Origin: Patescibacteria group bacterium
GTDB lineage: Bacteria; Patescibacteria; Paceibacteria; UBA6257; 2-01-FULL-56-20
Direction of reading: 5' to 3'
Length of the DNA: 64,000 nt
NCBI GenBank assembly: GCA_024654525.1
Contig: JANLHI010000030.1
Span: forward strand, 87,855-151,854
Part shown: positions 41,809 to 48,702 of the stretch, piece by piece
How the letters are laid out: each line of letters begins with the position of its first letter
Position numbering within the stretch: the first letter of the stretch is position 1
The notes under the pieces: model-generated
Told to the model about the DNA's origin: nothing
What the model saw: only the letters and a program-made list of their open reading frames with translations
Databases searched by the model: none
Translations under genes and position numbers: made by a program

Positions 41809-42528
41809 TTAAAAACTAAGATACGTTTTCCACTTTTCATAAAGTTCCCGTGTTGCACGCAAATCCCCCACGTTATACTTCGCAATCTCTATAAATTTTT
41901 TTTCCTTGAAAAGCGGACCTACATCATCACCAGTTATTCCCGATACTTTCGGACTTTCGATACCGAATGCCCTTGTCCATAGATGAAGACTTCCTTTTCT
42001 GCGCGTAGCTCCGTAAAAGGTAAGCTGTTCTAATATATCTATGTGAACCGCGTCCGGACTGTGCTGATAGAGATACCTTCCTCTCATTAAATCTTTAGTG
42101 GGGCGAATGCCATGAATCGCCGATCGGATAAGAAGAAACGGGATATCGAATGAGCGCCCGTTAAATGTCACAAATATCTGACACTTCCGTGCAACTTCCC
42201 AAAACTTCTCGAGCATCTCTTTTTCATCCATTGCCTTAAGCAATATTCCATCCTCTTTCGTCTCCTCGCACTTTACTCCCGGCGCCTGAAAATATACCAC
42301 CCCTTCATTTTTATGATAATCAAGTATGCCAATCGCGACAATAGACCCGGTAAGTGGAGAAAAACCAAGTCCTGATTTTAAATCTTCAAGCGCCGCTTGA
42401 TATTCTTCTTCAGAATTTGCTTCCCTCTTAATCCAACGCGTAAGCGATTCTTGGGTTGCTTTGTCTAAAGAATCATAGTCCTCCCCTATTGTTTCTATGT
42501 CGAGAATAATGGTTTGCGAGTTTGACAT
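41809..42528 (-). CDS. DEDDy 3'-5' exonuclease (RNase H-like, PolB-exo type)
   Basis: Single-domain nuclease without a polymerase. ILDIETIGED near residue 9 gives the DE of motif I, FVTFNGRSFDIPFL near 120 motif II, and YNVGDLRATRELYEKW near 218 motif III with Tyr and Asp. 239 aa. Proof-reading, repair or RNA processing are possible roles. The small membrane gene at 41629 follows directly. Confidence 0.85.
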   Translation of the reverse strand: MSNSQTIILDIETIGEDYDSLDKATQESLTRWIKREANSEEEYQAALEDLKSGLGFSPLTGSIVAIGILDYHKNEGVVYFQAPGVKCEETKEDGILLKAMDEKEMLEKFWEVARKCQIFVTFNGRSFDIPFLLIRSAIHGIRPTKDLMRGRYLYQHSPDAVHIDILEQLTFYGATRRKGSLHLWTRAFGIESPKVSGITGDDVGPLFKEKKFIEIAKYNVGDLRATRELYEKWKTYLSF

Positions 42529-42639
42529 ATTAGAGATAATACCCTAAAATCTTTGGATTAGAAAACAGTGATTGGTTGAACCTTTGTATTTTACAGGTCC
42601 ATTCTAATCTCTATTTTTTAATCTCTATTTTCTAATTCT

Positions 42640-42915
42640 ATGGCACATACAAAAGCCCTCGGCTCAACAAAACTAGGACGCGATTCTCGTGCGAAACGCC
42701 TTGGCGTCAAAATTCATGACGGTGCGAAAGTTGCCACCGGTCAAATTATAATTCGCCAGCGCGGATCTAAATACACCGAAGGAGCAAACGTTCGCCGTGG
42801 TGCGGATGACACACTTTATGCCGGAAAAGACGGCGTGGTGAAATTCTCCGTAAAAATGAAAGTTTGCTTTGACGGCAACCGCCGAAAAGCAACCGTGGTG
42901 TCCGTTGCGGTATAG
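42640..42915 (+). CDS. rpmA: 50S ribosomal protein bL27
   Basis: MAHTKALGSTKLGRDSRAKR, VKIHDGAKVATGQIIIRQRG and GADDTLYAGKDGVVKFSVK match L27 closely; 91 aa. The N-terminus starts MAHTK, so no cleavable pre-sequence is present. Upstream are short direct repeats of TAATCTCTATTTT (about 42605-42636) and no Shine-Dalgarno. A terminator follows at 42939. Confidence 0.96.
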   Translation: MAHTKALGSTKLGRDSRAKRLGVKIHDGAKVATGQIIIRQRGSKYTEGANVRRGADDTLYAGKDGVVKFSVKMKVCFDGNRRKATVVSVAV

Positions 42916-42938
42916 CCACAAATATCCACGTTCGTAGT

Positions 42939-42970
42939 AAGCGCCCCCCCTATGGGCGTTTTCACTTTTT
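42939..42970 (+). terminator. Rho-independent terminator of rpmA
   Basis: AAGCGCCC pairs with GGGCGTTTT around a C-rich loop, followed by CACTTTTT. It overlaps the last codons of the convergent rplI gene. Confidence 0.7.
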
Positions 42971-43420
42971 AACTTCAGGAGTCACAATCACTTTTGCTTC
43001 CATAAAATCTCCACCTCGCGGGAAGCGAATTTTGACCGCGTGTTCTCCGAAACTCTTAAGTGGATGATCAAGTATCACTTCCGCTCGTTCTTTTCCTAAA
43101 ATTTTTGTATTGCGCAACTCGCTCAATATTTGATCCTTGGTAACCGACCCGAATATGGAACCCGCATCATCGGTTTTGAGTGTAAAAGTGATTGCGCGTT
43201 CCATAAGAGTGTTTCGTATTGCATCCAAATGCTTTGCGAGTTCTCTGTCTTCTTTTTCTTTTGCGATATGCACCGCCTCCACCTCATTAAGCGCGGCAGG
43301 CGTTGCCGGTTTTGCGATTCCCCGCGGGAAAAGAAAATTCCGCGCGTATCCGTCGCTTATCTCCTTCACTTCGTTTTTCCTTCCCTTTCCGGGAACATCT
43401 TTTTGGAAGACTACCTTCAT
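42962..43420 (-). CDS. rplI: 50S ribosomal protein bL9
   Basis: MKVVFQKDVPGKGRKNEVKE and ISDGYARNFLFPRGIAKPAT are the L9 N-terminal signature; a long helix and a C-terminal domain ending KVIVTPEVKK complete 152 aa. bL9 has been reported missing from some CPR lineages (Microgenomates among them), so its presence here mildly favours a Parcubacteria-like affiliation. Only 7 bp separate it from ctpA upstream. Confidence 0.95.
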   Translation of the reverse strand: MKVVFQKDVPGKGRKNEVKEISDGYARNFLFPRGIAKPATPAALNEVEAVHIAKEKEDRELAKHLDAIRNTLMERAITFTLKTDDAGSIFGSVTKDQILSELRNTKILGKERAEVILDHPLKSFGEHAVKIRFPRGGDFMEAKVIVTPEVKK

Positions 43421-43427
43421 GTGTTTA

Positions 43428-44678
43428 TTATCTGAATATTTTCCCGTCGTAGGTATTCTTTATCTCCTCTTTGATAACCTCCACCGCTTTATTGAGTTGA
43501 GGATCGCGTTTCTTTTCAAAATCTTCCTCGGTGCGTTTCACTTCGATATCGGGAACCAAACCCTTGCCTTCCAATATAGTGCCGCTCGGAAGCACCCAAT
43601 GCGCAATGGTAATTTTAAGCGACGAACCATCACGAAGATCCTTCACTTGTTGCACGGTTCCTTTTCCGAAACTTTGTTCTCCAATAAGTTTGATATTTTT
43701 CACATCATGCAATGCACCGGCAAGAATTTCCGATGCCGAAGCAGAACCTCCGTTAATAAGGACTACTACCGGGAAATCGGCAAGCGCCGCGTTCCCGTTG
43801 GCGCGAAGTTCGTCAATAATTCCATTTCTCCCCTCCTCGCTCACCACCACCGTACCACGCGGGAAAAACCATCCCGCAAGATCCACCGCGACTTCAAGAT
43901 ATCCTCCTGGATTGTCACGAAGATCAAATATAAGTCCGCGCGCTCCTTGTGCCGCCGCACCCACCACCGCTTGATAGAATAGTGAATTGGAATTCGTGTT
44001 AAAACTGTGAAGTTTGATATATGCGATATCATCCTTTTTCATCTCAAAATCAAGCGTAGGAATAATTATTTTTTTGCGGACTATTATTATTTCTTTCGGC
44101 TTTTCCCACGATTCGCGGAACATGAGTAAATTCACTTCGGTGCCTTCGGGACCGCGGATAATACGAACCGCATCTTCGACCGACATCCCTTCAGTCGAAG
44201 TTGTATTTACTTGAAGAATCCTGTCACCCGCTAAAATTCCGGCACGGCTTGCCGGCGTATCTTTAAGCGGTGCAATTACCACAAGCTGATTCTTCCGTAT
44301 ACCTAATTCCGCGCCAATACCTCCAAAATGCCCCTGTACGTCCTCTTGGAACTGCTTACTCTCACTTGGCTTAAAGAACGCGGAATAGGGGTCTCCAAGT
44401 GACCCTACAAGCCCTTTAATCGCGCCATATACCTTGTCTTGGGCATCTACCCCATCCTTTTTCAAATATAAGTCGTCAATTGATTGCCATGCCTGCCAAA
44501 ATGTTCCAAAATCAGCCGCGGATTCTTCGTCTCCATGAACGTCATTTACGTCCTTTACAATAATCGTTTTTGGTGTTTCCACTCCCACTCTAAAACCCGC
44601 GAATGCTCCGCCTCCGAAAAATATTGATGCCAAAAGAATTACACCTATTATGTTGCGAATTGATCGTTTATTGAACAT
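43428..44678 (-). CDS. S41 carboxy-terminal processing peptidase (CtpA/Prc family)
   Basis: Secreted or membrane-anchored serine protease with a Ser-Lys dyad. An N-terminal anchor (IIGVILLASIFFGGGAFAGF) is followed by a PDZ domain (FGGIGAELGIRKNQLVVIAP, then SRAGILAGDRILQVN) and the catalytic core with GGSASASEILAGALHD (Ser) and IGEQSFGKGTVQQV (Lys). 416 aa. It lies just upstream of rplI on the minus strand. Confidence 0.93.
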   Translation of the reverse strand: MFNKRSIRNIIGVILLASIFFGGGAFAGFRVGVETPKTIIVKDVNDVHGDEESAADFGTFWQAWQSIDDLYLKKDGVDAQDKVYGAIKGLVGSLGDPYSAFFKPSESKQFQEDVQGHFGGIGAELGIRKNQLVVIAPLKDTPASRAGILAGDRILQVNTTSTEGMSVEDAVRIIRGPEGTEVNLLMFRESWEKPKEIIIVRKKIIIPTLDFEMKKDDIAYIKLHSFNTNSNSLFYQAVVGAAAQGARGLIFDLRDNPGGYLEVAVDLAGWFFPRGTVVVSEEGRNGIIDELRANGNAALADFPVVVLINGGSASASEILAGALHDVKNIKLIGEQSFGKGTVQQVKDLRDGSSLKITIAHWVLPSGTILEGKGLVPDIEVKRTEEDFEKKRDPQLNKAVEVIKEEIKNTYDGKIFR

Positions 44679-44786
44679 AGTATTGAAAGTTTAACAGGAG
44701 GACATCATGACTGCAAACCTCATGAAAAAATATGCATATATTCGAATACTCTTTGATATTTTTCGTTTCTCGCATACAATTTCCTC

Positions 44787-45098
44787 ATGGCGATCGAGAC
44801 TGCGGAATTCCTTAAAAAGCTTTCTTCAAGGAAGAAGGAGTCTCATGTATATCGAAAATATCAACTCACAGGGCTTGAAATCGCGGATATTTTGGGGGAC
44901 CGTGCGCATAAAGCGCTCTATATCAAACTTGCAAAAGAACGAGATGCCGAATTACTCCGTGCGCTCGCAAAAGATATTGCCGATAAACCGAACGTGGCAA
45001 ACAAAGGTGCGTATTTTATGGCATGCCTCGGGAAAATGAAAAATGGGAATGAATTGAAGATAAAAATGCCGGCTACGAGCATCAACGAGAAAAAATAA
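44787..45098 (+). CDS. Conserved hypothetical protein, 103 aa
   Basis: Begins MAIETAEFLKKLSSRKK; YRKYQLTGLEIADILGDRAH and ERDAELLRALAKDIADKPNV suggest an all-helical soluble protein. It lies upstream of def-fmt on the same strand. An overlapping frame from 44707 has a good Shine-Dalgarno but atypical composition, so this frame is preferred. Family not recognised. Confidence 0.65.
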   Translation: MAIETAEFLKKLSSRKKESHVYRKYQLTGLEIADILGDRAHKALYIKLAKERDAELLRALAKDIADKPNVANKGAYFMACLGKMKNGNELKIKMPATSINEKK

Positions 45099-45132
45099 AT
45101 TTTGCATTTTAGTTTTTTAATTTTAAGTTTTC

Positions 45133-45651
45133 ATGTACCTCATCACCAACAAACAAGAATATAAATTTCTTCGGCGTGCACCGAAAATTTTTGATTTCTC
45201 AGCTCACTCTCCCACTAAAATTCAAGAGCTTATCCGAACCATGAAAAAATCCATGCGCGACGTGCATGGTATCGGACTTTCCGCAAATCAAATCGGTGTT
45301 GATATGCAAGTATTTATAGCCGAAGTTCCCGGCACCGGTGGGTCTCTCAAATTTTATGCGGTATTCAACCCAACAATAGAAAAAATAGGAGATAAAATCG
45401 AATTAAGTGAAGAAGGTTGTCTGAGTATTCCGGGAACATACGGAAATGTTCCCCGCGCCACACAGATTACCATTCGCGGGTTCGACAAGCGTGGGAAGCC
45501 GATAAAGATTAAGGCATGGGGACTTCTTGCTCGAGTTTTTCAACATGAAATTGATCACTTAAACGGAAAACTTTTTATTGATCACGCAAAGGAAACGTAT
45601 GAAATGGCGACGTCGGAACGATTAAGAAACAAAGAGCATAAAGATGTATAA
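45133..45651 (+). CDS. def: Peptide deformylase
   Basis: Removes the formyl group from nascent proteins with a metal centre. The three family motifs are intact: GIGLSANQIG (near 51), EEGCLSIPG (near 97, Cys ligand) and QHEIDHLNG (near 138, two His and the catalytic Glu). 172 aa. Immediately upstream of fmt, the usual functional pair. Confidence 0.96.
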   Translation: MYLITNKQEYKFLRRAPKIFDFSAHSPTKIQELIRTMKKSMRDVHGIGLSANQIGVDMQVFIAEVPGTGGSLKFYAVFNPTIEKIGDKIELSEEGCLSIPGTYGNVPRATQITIRGFDKRGKPIKIKAWGLLARVFQHEIDHLNGKLFIDHAKETYEMATSERLRNKEHKDV

Positions 45652-45707
45652 CGCATATTCGCATAATTAGTATCATTCGCACGCATTAGTATATTAGCAT
45701 CGCGCTT

Positions 45708-46583
45708 ATGAATTTCGCTTTCTTCGGCTCTCCTCAATTCGCCGCAATAGTACTCGATAAGCTTATCGCGGGCGGCTTTGTACCATCGGTCGTCATTTGC
45801 AATCCCGACCGCCCGGTGGGACGAAAAAAAATAGTGACCGCACCGGCGGTGAAACAGCTCGTAGCAAAGAGTAAAAAGGAAATTGAAATTCTCCAACCGG
45901 AACGTCTGGATGCCACTTCAACCTTAAAGCTCAAAGCTCAAAGCTATGATATTTTCATTGTCGCCGCCTATTCCAAAATAATTCCAAAAGATATCATCGC
46001 GCTTCCCCGTTTCGGCGTGATAGGTGTTCACCCATCGCTTCTCCCTCGCCACCGCGGCGCAACACCCATCCAGACCGCAATACTCGAAGGCGACGGGGAA
46101 ACGGGCACTACGCTATTTCTTATGGATGAGAAAATAGATCATGGGGCGATTATCGCGCAAGAAAGGTTGAACCTTTCGCATTCCCAAGGTTCAACCTTGA
46201 TGGATCTCGATTACCAGGCACTGGAAGCCAAACTTTCGGAACTTTCGGGCGATTTACTTGTAAAAACACTTCCCGATTTTGTTGCGGGAAAAATAAAACC
46301 GGCACCGCAAGACGATTCAAAGGCAACGCTCACCAAAAAATTCACCACGCAGGATGCATTCGTGGATGAAAAAGATGTTATTGCTGCAGAATCTGGCAAG
46401 GTTCAACCTTGCCAGATGGCCGTAATTGAACGCAAAATCCGCGCCTTCAGCCATGAACCGGGTGCGTGGACTCTGCGAAACGGAAAACGGGTAAAACTCC
46501 TGGAAGCGGAAATCCGCGAGGGGAGGTTGGTGCTCAAAAAAATTCAGATTGAAGGAGGGAAGTCGAGAATTATCCAAGGTTAA
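45708..46583 (+). CDS. fmt: Methionyl-tRNA formyltransferase with in-frame palindromic inserts
   Basis: Formylates initiator Met-tRNA. FAFFGSPQFAAIVLDKL is the N-terminus; GVHPSLLPRHRGATPIQ near residue 105 contains the catalytic and binding loop, and the Asp of LMDEKIDHGAII is present. Residues ERLNLSHSQGSTL and SGKVQPCQM are encoded by AAGGTT-N-AACCTT palindromes at 46162-46199 and 46391-46417; the stop codon lies in a third (46575-46613). The second insert interrupts the C-terminal domain just before IRAFSHEPGAW. The frame stays open, so the enzyme is probably functional. 291 aa. Confidence 0.93.
   Translation: MNFAFFGSPQFAAIVLDKLIAGGFVPSVVICNPDRPVGRKKIVTAPAVKQLVAKSKKEIEILQPERLDATSTLKLKAQSYDIFIVAAYSKIIPKDIIALPRFGVIGVHPSLLPRHRGATPIQTAILEGDGETGTTLFLMDEKIDHGAIIAQERLNLSHSQGSTLMDLDYQALEAKLSELSGDLLVKTLPDFVAGKIKPAPQDDSKATLTKKFTTQDAFVDEKDVIAAESGKVQPCQMAVIERKIRAFSHEPGAWTLRNGKRVKLLEAEIREGRLVLKKIQIEGGKSRIIQG
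46162..46199. repeat. Palindromic mini-repeat pair inside fmt
   Basis: AAAGGTTGAACCTTT (46162-46176) and CAAGGTTCAACCTTG (46185-46199), each a palindrome around one base and inverted relative to each other, separated by 8 bp. Confidence 0.85.
46391..46417. repeat. 27-bp palindrome inside fmt
   Basis: ATCTGGCAAGGTT and AACCTTGCCAGAT form a perfect 13-bp stem around a single C. The core is the AAGGTT-C-AACCTT repeat. Confidence 0.9.
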
Positions 46584-46613
46584 ACCTTAAGAACCCCAAA
46601 GGTTTAATCTTGG
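46574..46613. repeat. Inverted repeat over the fmt stop codon
   Basis: CCAAGGTTAAACCTT (46574-46588) pairs with AAGGTTTAATCTTGG (46599-46613), one G-T pair. It carries the fmt TAA and may double as a terminator. An additional partial copy, GGTTGAACCTTTG, lies at about 42575, between the exonuclease and rpmA. Confidence 0.8.
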
Positions 46614-46649
46614 AATCAACAGGAAACAGGTTAGAGGTTTTAGATATAT

Positions 46650-47128
46650 TTTAAAAATGGAAAAGCCGGAACACTTGGAAGGTGCCCCGGCTCTCGTTGG
46701 TGCCAGTCCCTCGAGAGGACCGGCGTTAGTGATCGAATGGGGTAATCACCCCGTATTCCTCATTTTGGCGCCGATGAGAAATCCCTGTGTTCGTCTCACA
46801 GGAGGGAACGGAAACATTCGAGACGCGCAAACCTTGCCGTCCCGATAATCGTGCTAGCTGCTACCCTCAAGCAGTATTAGCACTAGGATATCTATTTTTA
46901 ACGAAGGGTCTCGAGTCCTTCGGTATTGCCCCATATTCTTACTACAAGCGACATCCATACTTGTAGAATATGAAAAGGTTGGGCCTTTACTTGGTAGAGA
47001 ACGGTAAAGTGAAAGAACCCTCTAATTCTATCACTCCGACCCCATATGCTATGAGGTCTCTCCTTCCAAGAAAATCAATGAACAAATGCTCATCACGTAT
47101 GCCACAAGGAGTGACACTGCAATGGCAA
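46650..47128 (-). ncRNA. Unidentified structured non-coding RNA, about 470-480 nt
   Basis: A near-consensus promoter (47134-47162, minus strand) and a GC-rich terminator hairpin (46664-46692, AGCCGG paired with CCGGCT, then TTTT) bound a region with no plausible ORF. Inside are many strong helices: CATATTCT-ACAAG with CTTGTAG-AATATG (about 46931-46972), CGAAGG with CCTTCG (46902-46922), GTGCTA-GCTGC with GCAG-TAGCAC (46851-46883), CCTGTG with CACAGG (46784-46802), and an imperfect helix around CTCGAG (46720-46734). It lacks the conserved blocks of tmRNA, RNase P RNA and SRP RNA that I looked for. Class unknown. Confidence 0.7.
46651..46692 (-). terminator. Terminator of the structured RNA
   Basis: Read on the minus strand, AGCCGGGGCACC and the complementary GTGTTCCGGCT fold into a hairpin followed by TTTTCCATTTTT. 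Confidence 0.75.
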
Positions 47129-47133
47129 GATGT

Positions 47134-47162
47134 ATCATAGCACACTCCACAAATACTGTCAA
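47134..47162 (-). promoter_or_regulatory. Near-perfect sigma-70 promoter of the structured RNA
   Basis: On the minus strand TTGACA (47162-47157), 17-bp spacer, TATGAT (47139-47134). Predicted start 47126-47128. It lies 19 bp beyond the sodA stop codon, so the RNA is not simply sodA read-through. Confidence 0.8.
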
Positions 47163-47180
47163 CTCTCTATTGGATAGGGG

Positions 47181-47825
47181 TTATTTTGAATTTTCGAGCG
47201 ATTTTGCCACCTCTTTCCAGTTGATTACACTCCACCAGTTTTCTATATATTCCGCACGGCGATTTTGATATTTCAAATAATAGGCATGTTCCCATACATC
47301 AATCCCAAGAATCGGACGTGCGCCTGTTGATATCGGGTTATCCTGGTTTGGCGTACTCATAATGAAGAGTTTCCCGTTTCCCGCAAGCCACACCCATCCA
47401 CTCCCAAAAAGTCCCGAGGCTATTTTTGTGAATTCCGTTTTAAATGCATTAAAACTTCCAAATGATTTTTCAATTCGTACTGCACACTCCCCTTGCGGCA
47501 CATTTGCCGCGCTCCCTGCGTTCGGCTTCATATTTTTCCAAAAAAACGAGTGGTTGAAATGCCCTCCTCCATGATTGCGCACCGCGGTGCGAATATCCGC
47601 AGGAACCGCATCAAGGTTTGAAAGCAACGATTCAAGCGCCTCAATTTCGGGTTTTCCCGCCATAGTTTCGGCAAAGGAAGGGTGCTTTTCAATCGCTTCA
47701 TTCAACTTTGAGACGTACGCCTGGTGGTGCTTTGCGTGATGCACTTCCATGGTACTTGCATCAATATGTGGCTCAAGCGCGTCGTAGCTATAAGGAAGTT
47801 CTGGCAACGAAAAAATTTTATCCAT
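47181..47825 (-). CDS. Fe/Mn superoxide dismutase
   Basis: Converts superoxide to peroxide and oxygen. Metal ligands are in EVHHAKHHQAYV (His), GGHFNHSFFW (His) and LGIDVWEHAYYLKYQNRRAE (Asp and His). 214 aa, no signal peptide. The choice of Fe or Mn cannot be fixed safely by eye. It shows exposure to oxygen. A separate promoter for the structured RNA follows just after the stop. Confidence 0.95.
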   Translation of the reverse strand: MDKIFSLPELPYSYDALEPHIDASTMEVHHAKHHQAYVSKLNEAIEKHPSFAETMAGKPEIEALESLLSNLDAVPADIRTAVRNHGGGHFNHSFFWKNMKPNAGSAANVPQGECAVRIEKSFGSFNAFKTEFTKIASGLFGSGWVWLAGNGKLFIMSTPNQDNPISTGARPILGIDVWEHAYYLKYQNRRAEYIENWWSVINWKEVAKSLENSK

Positions 47826-47887
47826 AGAAATAAGTGGGAGTGTTTTTGTTATTTATTTATCAATTGCCGTTATAAGTTGTCTTTGTA

Positions 47888-47995
47888 TTATTGCCCAATA
47901 AATATAAGCGCCGCGCTGGGACCGATAAGCCCGACAACGATAATTATTGCAAGCAACCATACAAGGACTTTTTTAATTTTCTTTGTCTTTGTCAT
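47888..47995 (-). CDS. 35-residue single-pass membrane peptide
   Basis: ATG at 47995, TAA at 47888-47890. MTKTKKIKKVLVWLLAIIIV is followed by a continuing hydrophobic helix and the end ALIFIGQ. A Shine-Dalgarno (GGAGG) and a TATAAT -10 box (48007-48002 on the minus strand) lie just upstream. A basic N-terminus and helix suggest insertion with the C-terminus outside. Function unknown; toxin-like or stress peptides share this form, but no antitoxin RNA is evident. Confidence 0.65.
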   Translation of the reverse strand: MTKTKKIKKVLVWLLAIIIVVGLIGPSAALIFIGQ

Positions 47996-48041
47996 GCCTC
48001 CATTATACACATTGAGGATATTTCAACCATGTGAATAGGGG

Positions 48042-48070
48042 TTGAGAAACCTGCTCTAACGTGTTAAATT
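48042..48070 (+). promoter_or_regulatory. Promoter of tRNA-Gln
   Basis: TTGAGA (48042-48047), 17-bp spacer, TAAATT (48065-48070), 30 bp before the tRNA. It lies back-to-back with the minus-strand peptide promoter. Confidence 0.5.
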
Positions 48071-48100
48071 CCCTAGGTGTTTCGCGCGCACAACAGATTT

Positions 48101-48171
48101 TGGGGGGTCGTCTAGCGGTAGGACATCGCCCTTTGGAGGCGAGTACCGGGGTTCGAATCCCTGCCCCCCAG
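48101..48171 (+). tRNA. tRNA-Gln (anticodon UUG)
   Basis: The acceptor pairs TGGGGGG with CCCCCCA, discriminator G at 48171; anticodon stem TCGCC/GGCGA encloses CTTTGGA, giving TTG; T arm GGGGTTCGAATCCC. CCA is not encoded. 71 nt. Confidence 0.95.
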
Positions 48172-48207
48172 CATGAACATTGGATGGTGGCTGTCCCCTT
48201 TTCTCAA

Positions 48208-48237
48208 ATAAAAAAGGAACGAAGCTTGCTTCGTTCC
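48208..48237 (-). terminator. Terminator of the 46-aa gene
   Basis: On the minus strand GGAACGAAGC and GCTTCGTTCC (48237-48216) form a perfect 10-bp stem with a 2-nt loop, followed by TTTTTTATTT. Confidence 0.85.
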
Positions 48238-48263
48238 TCGTGAAAACTTTTTGATCTGATTCG

Positions 48264-48404
48264 TTACCTGAGACGTAAATCAAGCCACGTCATAAATGCA
48301 GCGATTATCACGCATATCGCGAGAGCGAGTGCTGCATTTTTTGGATTTTTCCAAAGAGCAAGGAACTCCCCGATGCGACGAACAACGTACTGAAACATTT
48401 TCAT
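48264..48404 (-). CDS. 46-residue single-pass membrane protein
   Basis: ATG at 48404, TAA at 48264-48266. A Shine-Dalgarno (AAGGAAGG) lies 5 bp upstream and a perfect terminator 27 bp downstream, so this is a self-contained unit. MKMFQYVVRRIGEFLALWKN gives an amphipathic basic start; AALALAICVIIAAFMTW is a membrane helix; LDLRLR ends it. The gene sits inside the 18-bp direct repeats. Function unknown. Confidence 0.7.
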   Translation of the reverse strand: MKMFQYVVRRIGEFLALWKNPKNAALALAICVIIAAFMTWLDLRLR

Positions 48405-48543
48405 AATGCCTTCCTTTTGATTGGTTTAAGTTAACGTTACTCTGAATTACGAAATACCACAAATAGATATTATCATGCAACACAGAATACAAAAAAATTG
48501 TGGCTGTCCCCTTTTCTACTAGGTATGCTTTGACCAAACCGTA

Positions 48544-48663
48544 TTAGGTTATAGCGTTTAAATTGCCGATAATAATAAACTTCTTTTTATATTCAAATAA
48601 TTGAGCTAGATATTCTTTAAGTAAAGAAAATGGTGGATTCGTAACAATAACATCTGCTTCTTT
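48544..48663 (-). pseudogene. Remnant of a DNA adenine methyltransferase
   Basis: A minus-strand frame reads KEADVIVTNPPFSLLKEYLA, then QLFEYKKKFIIIGNLNAIT, stop at 48544-48546. NPPF is methyltransferase catalytic motif IV, and the flanking residues resemble EcoRI-type adenine methylases (which continue NAITYKE). There is no start codon, SAM-binding region or C-terminus, so this is a fragment of about 40 codons of a lost gene. Confidence 0.75.
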
Positions 48664-48702
48664 CCGGACGCATAACGGAATAATAAGGGAAAAGGAAGCT
48701 GT

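Larger units (their letters stand above)
48187..48517 (+). repeat. Direct repeat GTGGCTGTCCCCTTTTCT flanking the 46-aa gene
   Basis: The identical 18-mer occurs at 48187-48204 and 48500-48517 in the same direction. A shorter match (ATCCCCTTTTCT) lies near 54795. Motifs with GGGGACAGCCAC on the complement are often seen near REP-type and transposon remnants; a methyltransferase fragment lies just beyond the second copy. Confidence 0.65.

Noticed and set aside
44707..45039. 110-aa ORF with a good Shine-Dalgarno (AGGAGG)
   Set aside because: It overlaps the 44787 gene in another frame and its composition (many R, S, I, W) looks like a shadow. The SD may be chance or serve a short upstream peptide.
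46657..46849. 63-aa plus-strand ORF
   Set aside because: It lies antisense over the structured RNA and its terminator, has low-complexity composition and no upstream signals.
46650..47128. RNase P RNA, tmRNA or SRP RNA
   Set aside because: The minus-strand sequence lacks the RNase P GAGGAAAGTC core, the tmRNA tRNA-like ends and tag stop, and the SRP GGAAGCAGCC loop. I left the class open.
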